64,000 bases of DNA from positions 1 through 64,000 of the forward strand of contig CAYYJS010000010.1 of assembly GCA_964472315.1 (NCBI GenBank). The letters run 5' to 3'. Each line of letters starts with the position of its first letter. Position 1 is the first letter of the stretch. Under the pieces are notes generated by a model, which saw nothing but the letters and a program-made list of their open reading frames with translations, was not told where the DNA came from and did not search any database. The position numbers were made by a program, and so were the translations under genes. Origin of the DNA: CAYYJS01 sp964472315 (GTDB taxonomy: Bacteria > Verrucomicrobiota > Kiritimatiellia > UBA8416). Positions 46,041-54,575 of this stretch are shown in pieces.

Positions 46041-46985
46041 ATGGAGAAAATCGGCATCGGTCTTTACGGAACGAACGGGCACCAGATCCAGAATCATCTG
46101 GTGAACCATGCGGGGGCCGAACTGGTCGGTGTGGCGGCCATGGACGCGGCCGCACTGCCGGAGTCCTTGCGTGGGGTGCCGGCGTACGCGTCGCTGGAGG
46201 AACTGCTGTCTGACGACCGGATCCAGCTTGTCAGTCTCTGTTCGCCCACGCGCCGCGAACAGGCGGCGCAGGCTGTGGCGTGCCTGCGGGCGGGGCGACA
46301 TGTCTATGCCGAAAAGCCGTGCGCGATGACCGAGGACGATCTCGACGCCATCATCGCCACGAGCCGGCGAACCGGGAAGCGGTTCCACGAGATGGCCGGT
46401 ACGGTTGTGGATCGGCCCTACGGCGCGATGCGACAGGCCGTGCTCGGCGGCGACATCGGAGAGGTCGTGCAGGTATTCGCACAGAAGAGCTACCCTTGGA
46501 TGGAGCGGCGTCCCGCCAACGAAGACATCGACGGCGGACTGGCGCGACAGGTTGGCATCTACGTCGCCCGGTTCGTCGAGCACATCGCCTGTCGGCGGAT
46601 CGCGTCGATCCGGCTCGTCGAGACGCGCCATGGCAACGCGGACCCGATCGGCGGCTCGCGAATGGCTGTCGGCCTGCAGATGACGCTGGCGGGCGGCGGC
46701 ATCGCCTCGGGCATCTGCAACTACCTCAATCCGATGGGCAAGCGCATCTGGGGCTACGAGATTCTGCGCATCTTCGGGACCAGGGGTGTTGTCGAGTCCG
46801 ATGCCGACACCGGCGTGGCAAGCGTGATTCCGCTCGACGGGGTGCCGCGCGCGCTCGACCTTGCGGGACTGCCGCGCGACTACTTCGACCTGTTCATCGA
46901 CTCCCTGCGCGACGGCGCCTCCATGCCGCTTTCGCTCGAAGACGAACTGAGCCCGACGCGGTGGGTTATCCGGGCCAAGGCCTGA
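46041..46985 (+). CDS. Gfo/Idh/MocA-family oxidoreductase
   Basis: 314 aa. Rossmann fold GIGLYGTNGHQI at the N-terminus and AEKPCAMTEDD (EKP motif, nucleotide and substrate site), with a C-terminal beta-sheet domain. It probably oxidises or reduces a sugar with NAD(P). An in-frame ATG at 46026 is an alternative start. Substrate not predictable. Confidence 0.88.
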   Translation: MEKIGIGLYGTNGHQIQNHLVNHAGAELVGVAAMDAAALPESLRGVPAYASLEELLSDDRIQLVSLCSPTRREQAAQAVACLRAGRHVYAEKPCAMTEDDLDAIIATSRRTGKRFHEMAGTVVDRPYGAMRQAVLGGDIGEVVQVFAQKSYPWMERRPANEDIDGGLARQVGIYVARFVEHIACRRIASIRLVETRHGNADPIGGSRMAVGLQMTLAGGGIASGICNYLNPMGKRIWGYEILRIFGTRGVVESDADTGVASVIPLDGVPRALDLAGLPRDYFDLFIDSLRDGASMPLSLEDELSPTRWVIRAKA

Positions 46986-47084
46986 TTCGGAAACCCAGCA
47001 GGATCGAAAGCCACACCGTCCGCAATCCGGAGGGGGCTGTTCGCGGCTTGACACCGCGCGCGGCGCGGCGCAAACATCGCGTGC

Positions 47085-48695
47085 ATGCGCGTACTCGATA
47101 CGGATTTCCTGGTTGTGGGCAGCGGCATCGCCGGGTTGATGTCGGCGATTCATCTGGCGGCACGCGGGCGCGTGACGATCGTCACCAAGAAACACAGCGC
47201 CGAAAGCAACACGAACTACGCGCAGGGCGGTATCGCTTGCGTCATGGCCGATGACGATACGTTCGAGGAGCATGTGCAGGACACCCTGCGCGCCGGCGAC
47301 GGGCTCTGCAACGAGGCGGTGGTCCGTCGTATTGTCGAAGACGGTCCGATGCGCATCGCCGAACTCGAATCGTTCGGAGTATCGTTCGCCGAACGCGCGG
47401 CGGCGCACGGGGGTGGGTACGACCTTGGCAAGGAGGGCGGGCACACGCAGCGACGGGTCCTGCATGCCGGCGACATCACGGGACGGGCCGTCGAGACGGT
47501 CCTGCTCGAGCGCGCCCAGGCGGATCCGAATATCGTGATCCTCGAAGAGCACATGGCCATCGATCTGATCACGACCGGATGGCTGGGGCGGGCGGGGGAT
47601 AATCGTTGTGTCGGCGCGTACCTGCTGGCGCGCAAGACCGGCGAGATTCTGGCTGTGAGGGCGCCCTGCGTGGTTCTGGCCAGCGGCGGCGGAGGCAAGG
47701 TCTACCTGTACACCAGCAACCCGGACATCGCCACCGGCGACGGGCTGGCCATGGCCTGGCGGGCGGGTGTTCCGATACGGAATATGGAGTTCATCCAGTT
47801 CCACCCCACCTGCCTGTTTCATCCGCAGGCCAAGTCATTCCTCATCAGCGAAGCCGTGCGCGGCGAGGGTGCGAAGCTTGTCGACAGACAAGGCAAGCCT
47901 TTCATGGACCGCTACGATTCGCGCGGAGCTTTGGCGTCGCGCGATATCGTGGCACGGGCCATCGACAACGAAATGAAGGCGCGCGGCGAGCCCTGCGTCT
48001 ATCTGGATATCCGCCAAAAGTCGCAGGCGTTTCTCATTGACCGCTTCCCCAACATCTACGCGTTCTGCCTCAATCTGGGCATCGACATGGCTACCGAACT
48101 GGTGCCGGTCGTTCCGGCCGCGCATTATTTCTGCGGCGGCATCGACGCGTCGATCGACGGCGCGACGGCGCTGCCCGGCCTGTTCGCCTGTGGCGAGGTC
48201 GCCTGCACGGGTCTGCATGGGGCCAACCGCCTGGCGAGCAACTCGCTGCTGGAGGCGGTCGTCTGTTCGCATGCCCTGGCCGCCCGCGTGGCCGCGCTGC
48301 CCCCGCCGGAAGATACGAAGCGGATCGACATCCCCGCCTGGCAATCGGGCGCCGCCGTGGCCAGCGATGAAACCATTGTCGTCGAGCATAACTGGAACGA
48401 GGTGCGCACCAGCATGTGGGACTATGTCGGGATCGTGCGCACCGACAAGCGCCTTGACCGCGCGTGGCGTCGCATCCGCAACCTGCGGCAGGAGATTCGC
48501 CAGTACTATCTGGACTACCTGGTTACCGACGATATTCTCGAGTTGCGGAACATCGTCGCCGTCGGCGAAATCATCATCCGTTCCGCGATGGCCCGCAAGG
48601 AGAGTCGCGGGCTGCACTACACGCTCGACTATCCCGGCAAGCTGCCGTCGGCCGTCGATACGGTCATCGCCGACCCCGCCGGGACCCATGTGTAG
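47085..48695 (+). CDS. nadB: L-aspartate oxidase
   Basis: 536 aa. FAD-binding VVGSGIAGLMSAIHLA, SNTNYAQGGIACVMA, HPTCLFHPQA, and the active-site Arg region GALASRDIVARAI, then CGEVACTGLHGANRLASNSLLE (core GLHGANRLASNSL). It makes iminoaspartate, the first step of NAD synthesis with NadA (not in the window). It converges with a cysteine desulfurase that may serve NadA's Fe-S cluster. Confidence 0.96.
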   Translation: MRVLDTDFLVVGSGIAGLMSAIHLAARGRVTIVTKKHSAESNTNYAQGGIACVMADDDTFEEHVQDTLRAGDGLCNEAVVRRIVEDGPMRIAELESFGVSFAERAAAHGGGYDLGKEGGHTQRRVLHAGDITGRAVETVLLERAQADPNIVILEEHMAIDLITTGWLGRAGDNRCVGAYLLARKTGEILAVRAPCVVLASGGGGKVYLYTSNPDIATGDGLAMAWRAGVPIRNMEFIQFHPTCLFHPQAKSFLISEAVRGEGAKLVDRQGKPFMDRYDSRGALASRDIVARAIDNEMKARGEPCVYLDIRQKSQAFLIDRFPNIYAFCLNLGIDMATELVPVVPAAHYFCGGIDASIDGATALPGLFACGEVACTGLHGANRLASNSLLEAVVCSHALAARVAALPPPEDTKRIDIPAWQSGAAVASDETIVVEHNWNEVRTSMWDYVGIVRTDKRLDRAWRRIRNLRQEIRQYYLDYLVTDDILELRNIVAVGEIIIRSAMARKESRGLHYTLDYPGKLPSAVDTVIADPAGTHV

Positions 48696-48730
48696 CGCTG
48701 AAGGCTGAACAATGGCTTCCAGGAACATTC

Positions 48731-49873
48731 CTACGCGGCGCTTGGCTGGCGGCGGATGACCTGGTCGATGACCGAGACGAGGCGCTCGACGTGCGCATGG
48801 GTGGTCAGCCGGCCCATCGAGATGCGCACCGTGCCCAGCGCCTCGTCTTCACGACGCCCGATCGCCCGGATCACGCGCGAGGGTGCGTGGTCATCCGCAT
48901 GGCATGCGGAGCCGGTGCCCGCCTGGAAACCGAGCAAGTTCAATTCCGTGGCGATCTCCGGCCCCGACAGACCCGGAAAGGACAACGACACGAGCCCCGG
49001 CAGTCCATTATCGAGGTCGCTGTTCAGCAGGATGCCCGGACGGGAGTCCATGACGCCGGCGGCCAGCAGCCTCGCCAGCCGTTTGAGGCGTGGCGCTTCC
49101 TCCGCGCGCGCGGCCAGCGTCAGTTCCAGCGCGCGGGCCGCCGCCGCGAAACCGGCCACATTCTCGGTGCCGGCCCTGAGGTTCAACTCATGGGCGCCGC
49201 CGCGGAGCAGGGGGGGGATATCCGTGCTGCGTGCCAGAATGCCGCCGACCCCGCGCGGGCCGCCGAATTTGTGCGCCGAGAACGTGTAGAAGTCGAACGG
49301 CACACGGCCGAGGGCGAGGGGGAGCCGCCCAAGGGTCTGGACACCATCGCAGTGAAACAGGATGCCCCGCGACGAACAGAAAAACCCCACCAGATCGATG
49401 TCATGCACCAGGCCGGTCTCGTTGTTGCCGTGCAGCATGCTGCAAAGCACCGTCCGCTCGGTCACGGCGTGCGCCAGCGCATCCATCGTGATCCGCCCGC
49501 GTTTGTCGAGCGGTATGACATCCGTCCGGTGCGGGTAAAGCTCGCGCGCGAACCATGCCGAATCGTGCACGTCGGCGGCGAGTGCCAGGTGACCGTCGGG
49601 GGACGCATCCATGATCCCGCGGATTACCGTGTTGTTGGCTTCCGTGGCGCCCGAGGTCAACACGAGACGCCCGGTGGTGAAGCCGCAGAGCGAGGCGAAC
49701 TGTTCGCGGGTTTCCTCCAGTTTGTGCCTGGCCGCGAAGCCCGCATCGTGGTGGGCGGACGGGTTGCCGTGGAACTCGCGGGCCACGTGCAGATAGGTAT
49801 CGAGAGCCTCCGGATAGGGCGGCGCCGATGCCGCGTAGTCGAGGTAGACGGGCGCTTCCACACGTGTGTCCAT
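48731..49873 (-). CDS. Cysteine desulfurase (NifS/IscS type)
   Basis: 380 aa class V aminotransferase fold. VYLDYAASAPPYPEAL start, TSGATEANNTVIRG, PLP Lys in FYTFSAHKFGGPRGVG, and the sulfur-carrying Cys in TGSACHADDHAPSRV. It removes sulfur from cysteine for Fe-S clusters or thiolation. It converges on nadB (35-bp gap), a neighbour seen elsewhere for NadA maturation; this link is inferred. Confidence 0.92.
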   Translation of the reverse strand: MDTRVEAPVYLDYAASAPPYPEALDTYLHVAREFHGNPSAHHDAGFAARHKLEETREQFASLCGFTTGRLVLTSGATEANNTVIRGIMDASPDGHLALAADVHDSAWFARELYPHRTDVIPLDKRGRITMDALAHAVTERTVLCSMLHGNNETGLVHDIDLVGFFCSSRGILFHCDGVQTLGRLPLALGRVPFDFYTFSAHKFGGPRGVGGILARSTDIPPLLRGGAHELNLRAGTENVAGFAAAARALELTLAARAEEAPRLKRLARLLAAGVMDSRPGILLNSDLDNGLPGLVSLSFPGLSGPEIATELNLLGFQAGTGSACHADDHAPSRVIRAIGRREDEALGTVRISMGRLTTHAHVERLVSVIDQVIRRQPSAA

Positions 49874-49940
49874 GCCGCATTCTAACCACGCCGCATCGGA
49901 CAGGCAAGCCGGTTAGCCGGCGATGGCGGGTGTGGCTCCC

Positions 49941-50011
49941 GGGAGCGCGGGCGTCTCGCCCGCAAGACAGAGGTTATCGCGGGAATAGGTGGACGAGACG
50001 TCCGCGCCCCC
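49941..50011. repeat. Intergenic inverted repeat (gggNgcgcgg arms)
   Basis: The 20-base arm at 49941-49960 and the reverse complement of 49992-50011 match at 17 of 20 positions, giving a long imperfect stem with a 31-base loop. The GC-rich palindrome with 'cgtctcg' in both arms looks like a family dispersed through this genome type. Confidence 0.75.
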
Positions 50012-50154
50012 AGCGACGCCGTGGCCCAATGCGAATGTCGATGAAACAGCCCTTGACCCTTTGCCGCACGTTGACGTAATATTTCCGAGTTGCGATGAAT
50101 TTGTGTAAGTGTCGTGTCAACATGGGCGAATCGATCAACTGAGGAGGATTCGGG

Positions 50155-50829
50155 ATGACAAAGGCTATGCGGCGGAGTGGTGACAAGGGTTTCACGTTGA
50201 TCGAGCTGCTCGTGGTAATTGCCATCATCGGTATTCTGGCCGCGCTGTTGTTTCCCGCGATTCAGGGCGCGCTGTTGAAGGCCAAGGCGATCAAGATCGG
50301 CTCGAACGGCCGCCAGATTCATCTGGGCATTTTCGATGCCAGCATGGAGGCCTCGGCCGTCGACCTTCCCGAAGTGTGGCCGGACGATGGCGAGTACGCG
50401 ACGAGCACCGAATTTCTGACGGCGGCCGTCACGAACGAATGGATCAAGGGCGTCGATTGCAGTTTCTTCTCGGCACCCGGCATCCCGGTCTCGTCCGCTA
50501 CGTACGACGAGACGACGGGCGATCTGGACGGAACGTTCGATAGCGAACACAATGCATGGTGTCTGACGGAGGGGCTTGCCGAAGGGACCCCCGCCAATGT
50601 ACCGTTCATTTTCACGCGCAACTGGAGTTCGTCAGCGGACTCCGAGGCGGGTTCCACGCTCGACGAGATCGATCAGCTCTGCGATCCGGAGGATCCCGCG
50701 GTGCCGTTCGGCAAGTCGCTGGGCATCGTGATCACGAAAGGCGGCGCCGTCAAGATCCTCAACAAGAAGATAGCGACCGCGGCCAATTTCAACCCGACCG
50801 AGGCCGACAAGAGCTTCGTCCGTCCGTAG
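50155..50829 (+). CDS. Type II/IV pseudopilin-like protein
   Basis: 224 aa. The N-terminus KGFTLIELLVVIAIIGILAALL (core GFTLIELLVVIAIIG) is the prepilin cleavage site and hydrophobic helix, after a short basic leader; cleavage should be before the Phe. The rest is acidic with few Cys. It may be the GspG-type major pseudopilin missing from the gspDEF block, or a pilin-like surface protein. GAGGAGG precedes the start and a strong terminator follows at 50856. Confidence 0.88.
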   Translation: MTKAMRRSGDKGFTLIELLVVIAIIGILAALLFPAIQGALLKAKAIKIGSNGRQIHLGIFDASMEASAVDLPEVWPDDGEYATSTEFLTAAVTNEWIKGVDCSFFSAPGIPVSSATYDETTGDLDGTFDSEHNAWCLTEGLAEGTPANVPFIFTRNWSSSADSEAGSTLDEIDQLCDPEDPAVPFGKSLGIVITKGGAVKILNKKIATAANFNPTEADKSFVRP

Positions 50830-50855
50830 TCCGTATCCACGCCGACACCAGTCGA

Positions 50856-50889
50856 GAAGGGCGCGATGCACATCGCGCCCTTCTTTTTT
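50856..50889 (+). terminator. Strong intrinsic terminator
   Basis: A perfect 12-bp stem, gaagggcgcgat (50856-50867) and its complement (50872-50883), loop gcac, followed by six T residues (50884-50889). It ends the pseudopilin transcript. One of the clearest sites in the window. Confidence 0.95.
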
Positions 50890-51079
50890 GGTTCACGCGG
50901 GGTGGCGACGGCAGCGACGTGGGGCGGTTGTCCGGCGGTCAGTCGGCTTCCGGCCGGATCGTGGCGACGAGACGGTTGATCGCATCGACCTGCGCGTTCG
51001 TTCCCGCCGACTATGCGGCATTTCGGGATGCGGTCGAACGCGCGTGAGCGCGGTTGGGACTGGCGGCGCACGGCGGCGG

Positions 51080-52027
51080 TCAGGCGGCGACGCGGGCCTG
51101 CAGGACGAATATCGCGATCACCGCGGCGATGTACAGTAGGCCGTTGACGATCAGCGGCGCGTCGGTGAGGAGAATCTTCTCGGGACGTTCGCCCTTGTCG
51201 TGCCGATAGACGAGGTCCAGATAGCGGAAGATGCCGAACAGGACGAACGGGATGGTAAAGCCGAGCCAGTGGGTGTGGAACTTGGTCACCGTCTCCGGCG
51301 ACAGGGTGTAGAGCGCGTACGAGACGACGGTGGAACTGCTGACGATGGCGATCAACTGGTTCAGCAACTCCGTGTCATAGCCTCGCAGGCTGGCACGGTG
51401 GTTGCCTTCGATCTCCGAAAGGATCAACTTCTCGTGGCGGCGCTTGCACAGCGCCAGGAAAAGCGCGAGAAGAAACGTGCAGAGCAACAGCCACGGCGAT
51501 ATCTGCGCGCGCACGGCCACAGCGCCGGCGATGGCCCGCAAGACGAAGCCCGCCGCGATGATGAAGACATCGACAAGCGCGACGGCCTTGAGGGCAAACG
51601 TATAGAGCGCCTGGATGAGCACATAGGTGAGAACCGCCGCGAGGAAAGCCCGTGACACGAAGCCGGCGCCGATAAGCCCGCCGAACAGGAGGATCATCGC
51701 CAGGGTGTAGGCGGTCGGGATGCTCATGCTGCCGGAAGCGATGGGGCGGTGGCGCTTGCGGGGGTGGTGTCGATCGGCCTCCAGATCGCGGACGTCGTTG
51801 ACCAGATAGACCGCGCTCGAAATGACACAGAAAACCCCGGCGGCGGCGATGACGCGCACCAGGCTGGATAGGAGCGGGAGTTGCTGCGAACGGTCCCAGT
51901 AGGCGAAGAGGAAGGCGACGAGGACGATGCCGTTCTTCGTCCACTGGTTGATGCGAAGCGCGCGGAAAAGCGTTATCCAAAGCGCTTGGCGCGTCTGGGT
52001 CGAAGCCATGGGCGCCGGATCGCTCAT
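51080..52027 (-). CDS. UbiA-family polyprenyl-phosphate phosphoribosyltransferase (decaprenyl-phosphate type)
   Basis: 315 aa with about eight hydrophobic segments. The UbiA Asp motif VYLVNDVRDLEADRHHPRKRHRPIASG (core NDVRDLEAD) and LNQLI later in loop 6 are present; the HPRKRHRPIASG version is like that of DPPR synthases that build polyprenyl-phosphoribose. It sits directly after a GT2 polyprenyl-phosphate sugar transferase (ATGA overlap), supporting a lipid-linked sugar pathway. Start 52027 follows from that overlap. Confidence 0.85.
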   Translation of the reverse strand: MSDPAPMASTQTRQALWITLFRALRINQWTKNGIVLVAFLFAYWDRSQQLPLLSSLVRVIAAAGVFCVISSAVYLVNDVRDLEADRHHPRKRHRPIASGSMSIPTAYTLAMILLFGGLIGAGFVSRAFLAAVLTYVLIQALYTFALKAVALVDVFIIAAGFVLRAIAGAVAVRAQISPWLLLCTFLLALFLALCKRRHEKLILSEIEGNHRASLRGYDTELLNQLIAIVSSSTVVSYALYTLSPETVTKFHTHWLGFTIPFVLFGIFRYLDLVYRHDKGERPEKILLTDAPLIVNGLLYIAAVIAIFVLQARVAA

Positions 52028-52791
52028 GCGCGTTCTTCCGGGACCTTGCCCGGATCGGGCTGTTGCACCGCGATTGGCGAGCGGCGAAAATGGTTTCGGA
52101 AGGCGAGTTCCCAGACCAGCAGCATGGCTTCCTTCAGAATGCCCGTGCTCATCTTCGAGTAACCGGTGCGCCGGTCGACGAACGTGATGGGAATCTCGGC
52201 GACGCGGAAGCCCTTTATCCATGCCGTATGGGTCATCTCGACCTGGAACGAGTAGCCGCTGGCCAAGATGGCATCCAGGTCGATCGCTTCCAGGACGCGG
52301 CGGCGAAAGCACTTGAAGCCGCCCGTGGGGTCGGTGACCGGCATGCCGGTGATGATCCATACGTAGGAAGCCGCGGCCTTGCTGAGTATCAAACGGCTGA
52401 TCGGCCAGTTGGTGATGCGGATGCCGTTGCAGTACCGGGAACCGAGTACGAGATCGGCGGTTTCGGCGGCCTTGAAAAAGTTCGGGAGTTCGGACGGGTC
52501 ATGCGAGAAATCCGCGTCCATCTCGCAGATCAGGTCATAGCCGCTGGCGATCGCCCATTTGAAGCCGTCGATGTAGGCCTGGCCCAATCCCTGTTTGCCG
52601 GGGCGATGGAGGGTGTGGATGCGCGTGTCGGCGTTGGCCAACGCATCGACGATGACACCGGTGCCGTCAGGCGAGTTGTCGTCGACGAACAGGATGTCGG
52701 CTTCCGGCGCGACGGCATGGACGGCGCGCGCGACGGGACGCACGTTGTCGCATTCGTCGTACGTCGGGATGATCACCAGTCTCCTGCTCAT
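52024..52791 (-). CDS. Polyprenyl-phosphate (dolichol-phosphate-mannose-type) glycosyltransferase
   Basis: 255 aa GT2. VIIPTYDECDNVRPV, FVDDNSPDGTGVIVD (donor-binding Asp pair) and EMDADFSHDPSELP are the DPM1 hallmarks, with TDPTGGFKCFRR. There is no C-terminal membrane domain. It would move a sugar, mannose in the best-known cases, from a nucleotide to a lipid carrier at the inner membrane. Its product could supply envelope glycosylation with the UbiA-family neighbour. An ATG at 52800 is an alternative start. Confidence 0.88.
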   Translation of the reverse strand: MSRRLVIIPTYDECDNVRPVARAVHAVAPEADILFVDDNSPDGTGVIVDALANADTRIHTLHRPGKQGLGQAYIDGFKWAIASGYDLICEMDADFSHDPSELPNFFKAAETADLVLGSRYCNGIRITNWPISRLILSKAAASYVWIITGMPVTDPTGGFKCFRRRVLEAIDLDAILASGYSFQVEMTHTAWIKGFRVAEIPITFVDRRTGYSKMSTGILKEAMLLVWELAFRNHFRRSPIAVQQPDPGKVPEERA

Positions 52792-52858
52792 GGGCAGCAT
52801 AGTAGAAAAGCGGTGCGCTCACCGCAAGGTGCAAGTTGCGCCCCCCGGGGGGCGGGAG

Positions 52859-54571
52859 TTAAAGAAAACGCGTGAGGAGGAGCGCCTCGCAGGCCCGGCG
52901 CCAGTCGGGTGCGTAGCGGCGAACGGGGCGCAGGCGGACGAACAGGCGGTGGTGGATGCGCTGTCCCAGATGGACGGCCGTGAAGCGGTCGGTGATGGCG
53001 GGCGGGAGGCGATGAATCGCCGCGCACAGGAATTCCAGCAGATCGAGTGGCTCTTCGTCCGCCGGGCTGAGGACGAACTGCCAAAGCGTGTCGGGTGCGG
53101 CCGTCGCGGCGGCCCGGATGGCCTGTGCCAGCGCGTCCCGACGCTCGAATAGACGATCGCCCTCGAAGACAATGGTGCAGCGCGTCGAGCGCGGCGCAGG
53201 CCAGGCCGCCATGTCGCCGTATTCGGGAACGGCGACATGGTACTGTTCTCTGAACAGGCCGGGGATCCGCCGCCCCACGAAACGGTCGGTACTGCAATCC
53301 GACGGCAGGGCCGGATCGTTCTGCAGATGGCGTTCGATGCGGTTCATGGCGGCGCGGGGCAGGTGCGGCGTGGCGACAACCCCGTAGGGCGGCCGGCACT
53401 GGGCATGCAGACCGGCGGATGCCGCGCCGGCGCGCAGGTCGGTGCCCGGCAGGAGCAGCGTCCGCATGCATTGCACCGTTGTGTTCGGGAAGCGGCGGCC
53501 CCAGTCGATCGAATCCCGGACGTCCCGTTCGGTCTGTTGCGGCAGTCCATACATGACGTCCAATGTCACGTGAATGCCGGCGGCGGTAATGCGGCGCAAC
53601 GCGGTTTCGAGGCGTGGCAGGCGGGTGGGGCGGCGTACCGCTTTCTGTACGGCGGGGCTGATGCACTGCAACCCGACTTCGATGGCGGTAAAATTGGCGG
53701 CGACCAGCAGGTCGATCTGACGTTCCGTCAGCAGGTCCGCCTTGATCTCGCCGAACCAGGTTAGACGCCGGTCCGCGTTAAGGGTTGCGATGCCTTCCAG
53801 GAGGCGTTCGAAGCGGGGATGCGCGTTGAGCGTGGGATCGACGAAGCGGATTTCGCGGGCGCCCAGATCGCGGAATGCGCGGATGCGGTCGAGGACGGCC
53901 GGCAGGTCGAGTCCGCTGACGCGATGGTACAGGTGGTGGTAGCGGCAGTAGGTGCAGTGCAGCGGGCAGCCGCGTGTGGTTTCCAGGTAGGCGATGGGGT
54001 GCCGGGCGAGCCATGGGGCGGCGCGCTCCGGCGGCGGCAACGCGTCGGTCAGACGAACGCGAGGGGCGGGTCGGGCGCCCCAGCGCCAGCCGTCACGGGT
54101 GTGGGTCGCGACGCTTGCGGTATCGATGGCGGCGCCCGTGCGCAGGTGTCGCAGAATCGTCGGGAAAACCGCTTCGCCTTCGCCGACGGCGAGCACATCG
54201 AAGGGGCTGTGGCGGGCGAAGAGGGTCGGGTGGCCGGCAGCGACTTCCGGGCCCCCGGCAACGATCCGCACCGTCGGCCATGCCCGGCGGACGGCCGTCA
54301 TCAGACGGCATGATCGTTCCACGTTCCAGAGGAACAGCGAGCAGGCGATGACATCGGGCGCCAGCGTGGCGATGCGCGCAAGCAGCGCGGCATTGCCTTC
54401 GTCGTCCGCGCCTGGCGGCAGGAATGCGGGTTCGTAGGCCGCGGCTTCGGTCGAGCGGGTCAGCGCGTGCGACAGGTACAGCGCGGCCAGCGGCAGGTTC
54501 TCGCTTACGGCCCGCGGGTCCGCATCGAGCAGCGGCAACTGGAGAAACAGGACGCGTCGTTTCGGCGTCAT
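52859..54571 (-). CDS. B12-binding/radical SAM protein of unknown function
   Basis: 570 aa. N-terminal B12-binding-like domain (LPLAALYLSHAL, VIACSLFLWNVERS, IVAGGPEVAAGHP), without the DxHxxG cobalamin His. Radical SAM motif GCPLHCTYCRYHHLYH in the middle (about 205), GLQ and MYGLPQQTERD later, and a C-terminal extension of about 150 residues of unknown fold. It is 4 bp from the cyclase gene in the same direction. Substrate unknown. Confidence 0.85.
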   Translation of the reverse strand: MTPKRRVLFLQLPLLDADPRAVSENLPLAALYLSHALTRSTEAAAYEPAFLPPGADDEGNAALLARIATLAPDVIACSLFLWNVERSCRLMTAVRRAWPTVRIVAGGPEVAAGHPTLFARHSPFDVLAVGEGEAVFPTILRHLRTGAAIDTASVATHTRDGWRWGARPAPRVRLTDALPPPERAAPWLARHPIAYLETTRGCPLHCTYCRYHHLYHRVSGLDLPAVLDRIRAFRDLGAREIRFVDPTLNAHPRFERLLEGIATLNADRRLTWFGEIKADLLTERQIDLLVAANFTAIEVGLQCISPAVQKAVRRPTRLPRLETALRRITAAGIHVTLDVMYGLPQQTERDVRDSIDWGRRFPNTTVQCMRTLLLPGTDLRAGAASAGLHAQCRPPYGVVATPHLPRAAMNRIERHLQNDPALPSDCSTDRFVGRRIPGLFREQYHVAVPEYGDMAAWPAPRSTRCTIVFEGDRLFERRDALAQAIRAAATAAPDTLWQFVLSPADEEPLDLLEFLCAAIHRLPPAITDRFTAVHLGQRIHHRLFVRLRPVRRYAPDWRRACEALLLTRFL

Positions 54572-54575
54572 GGCT

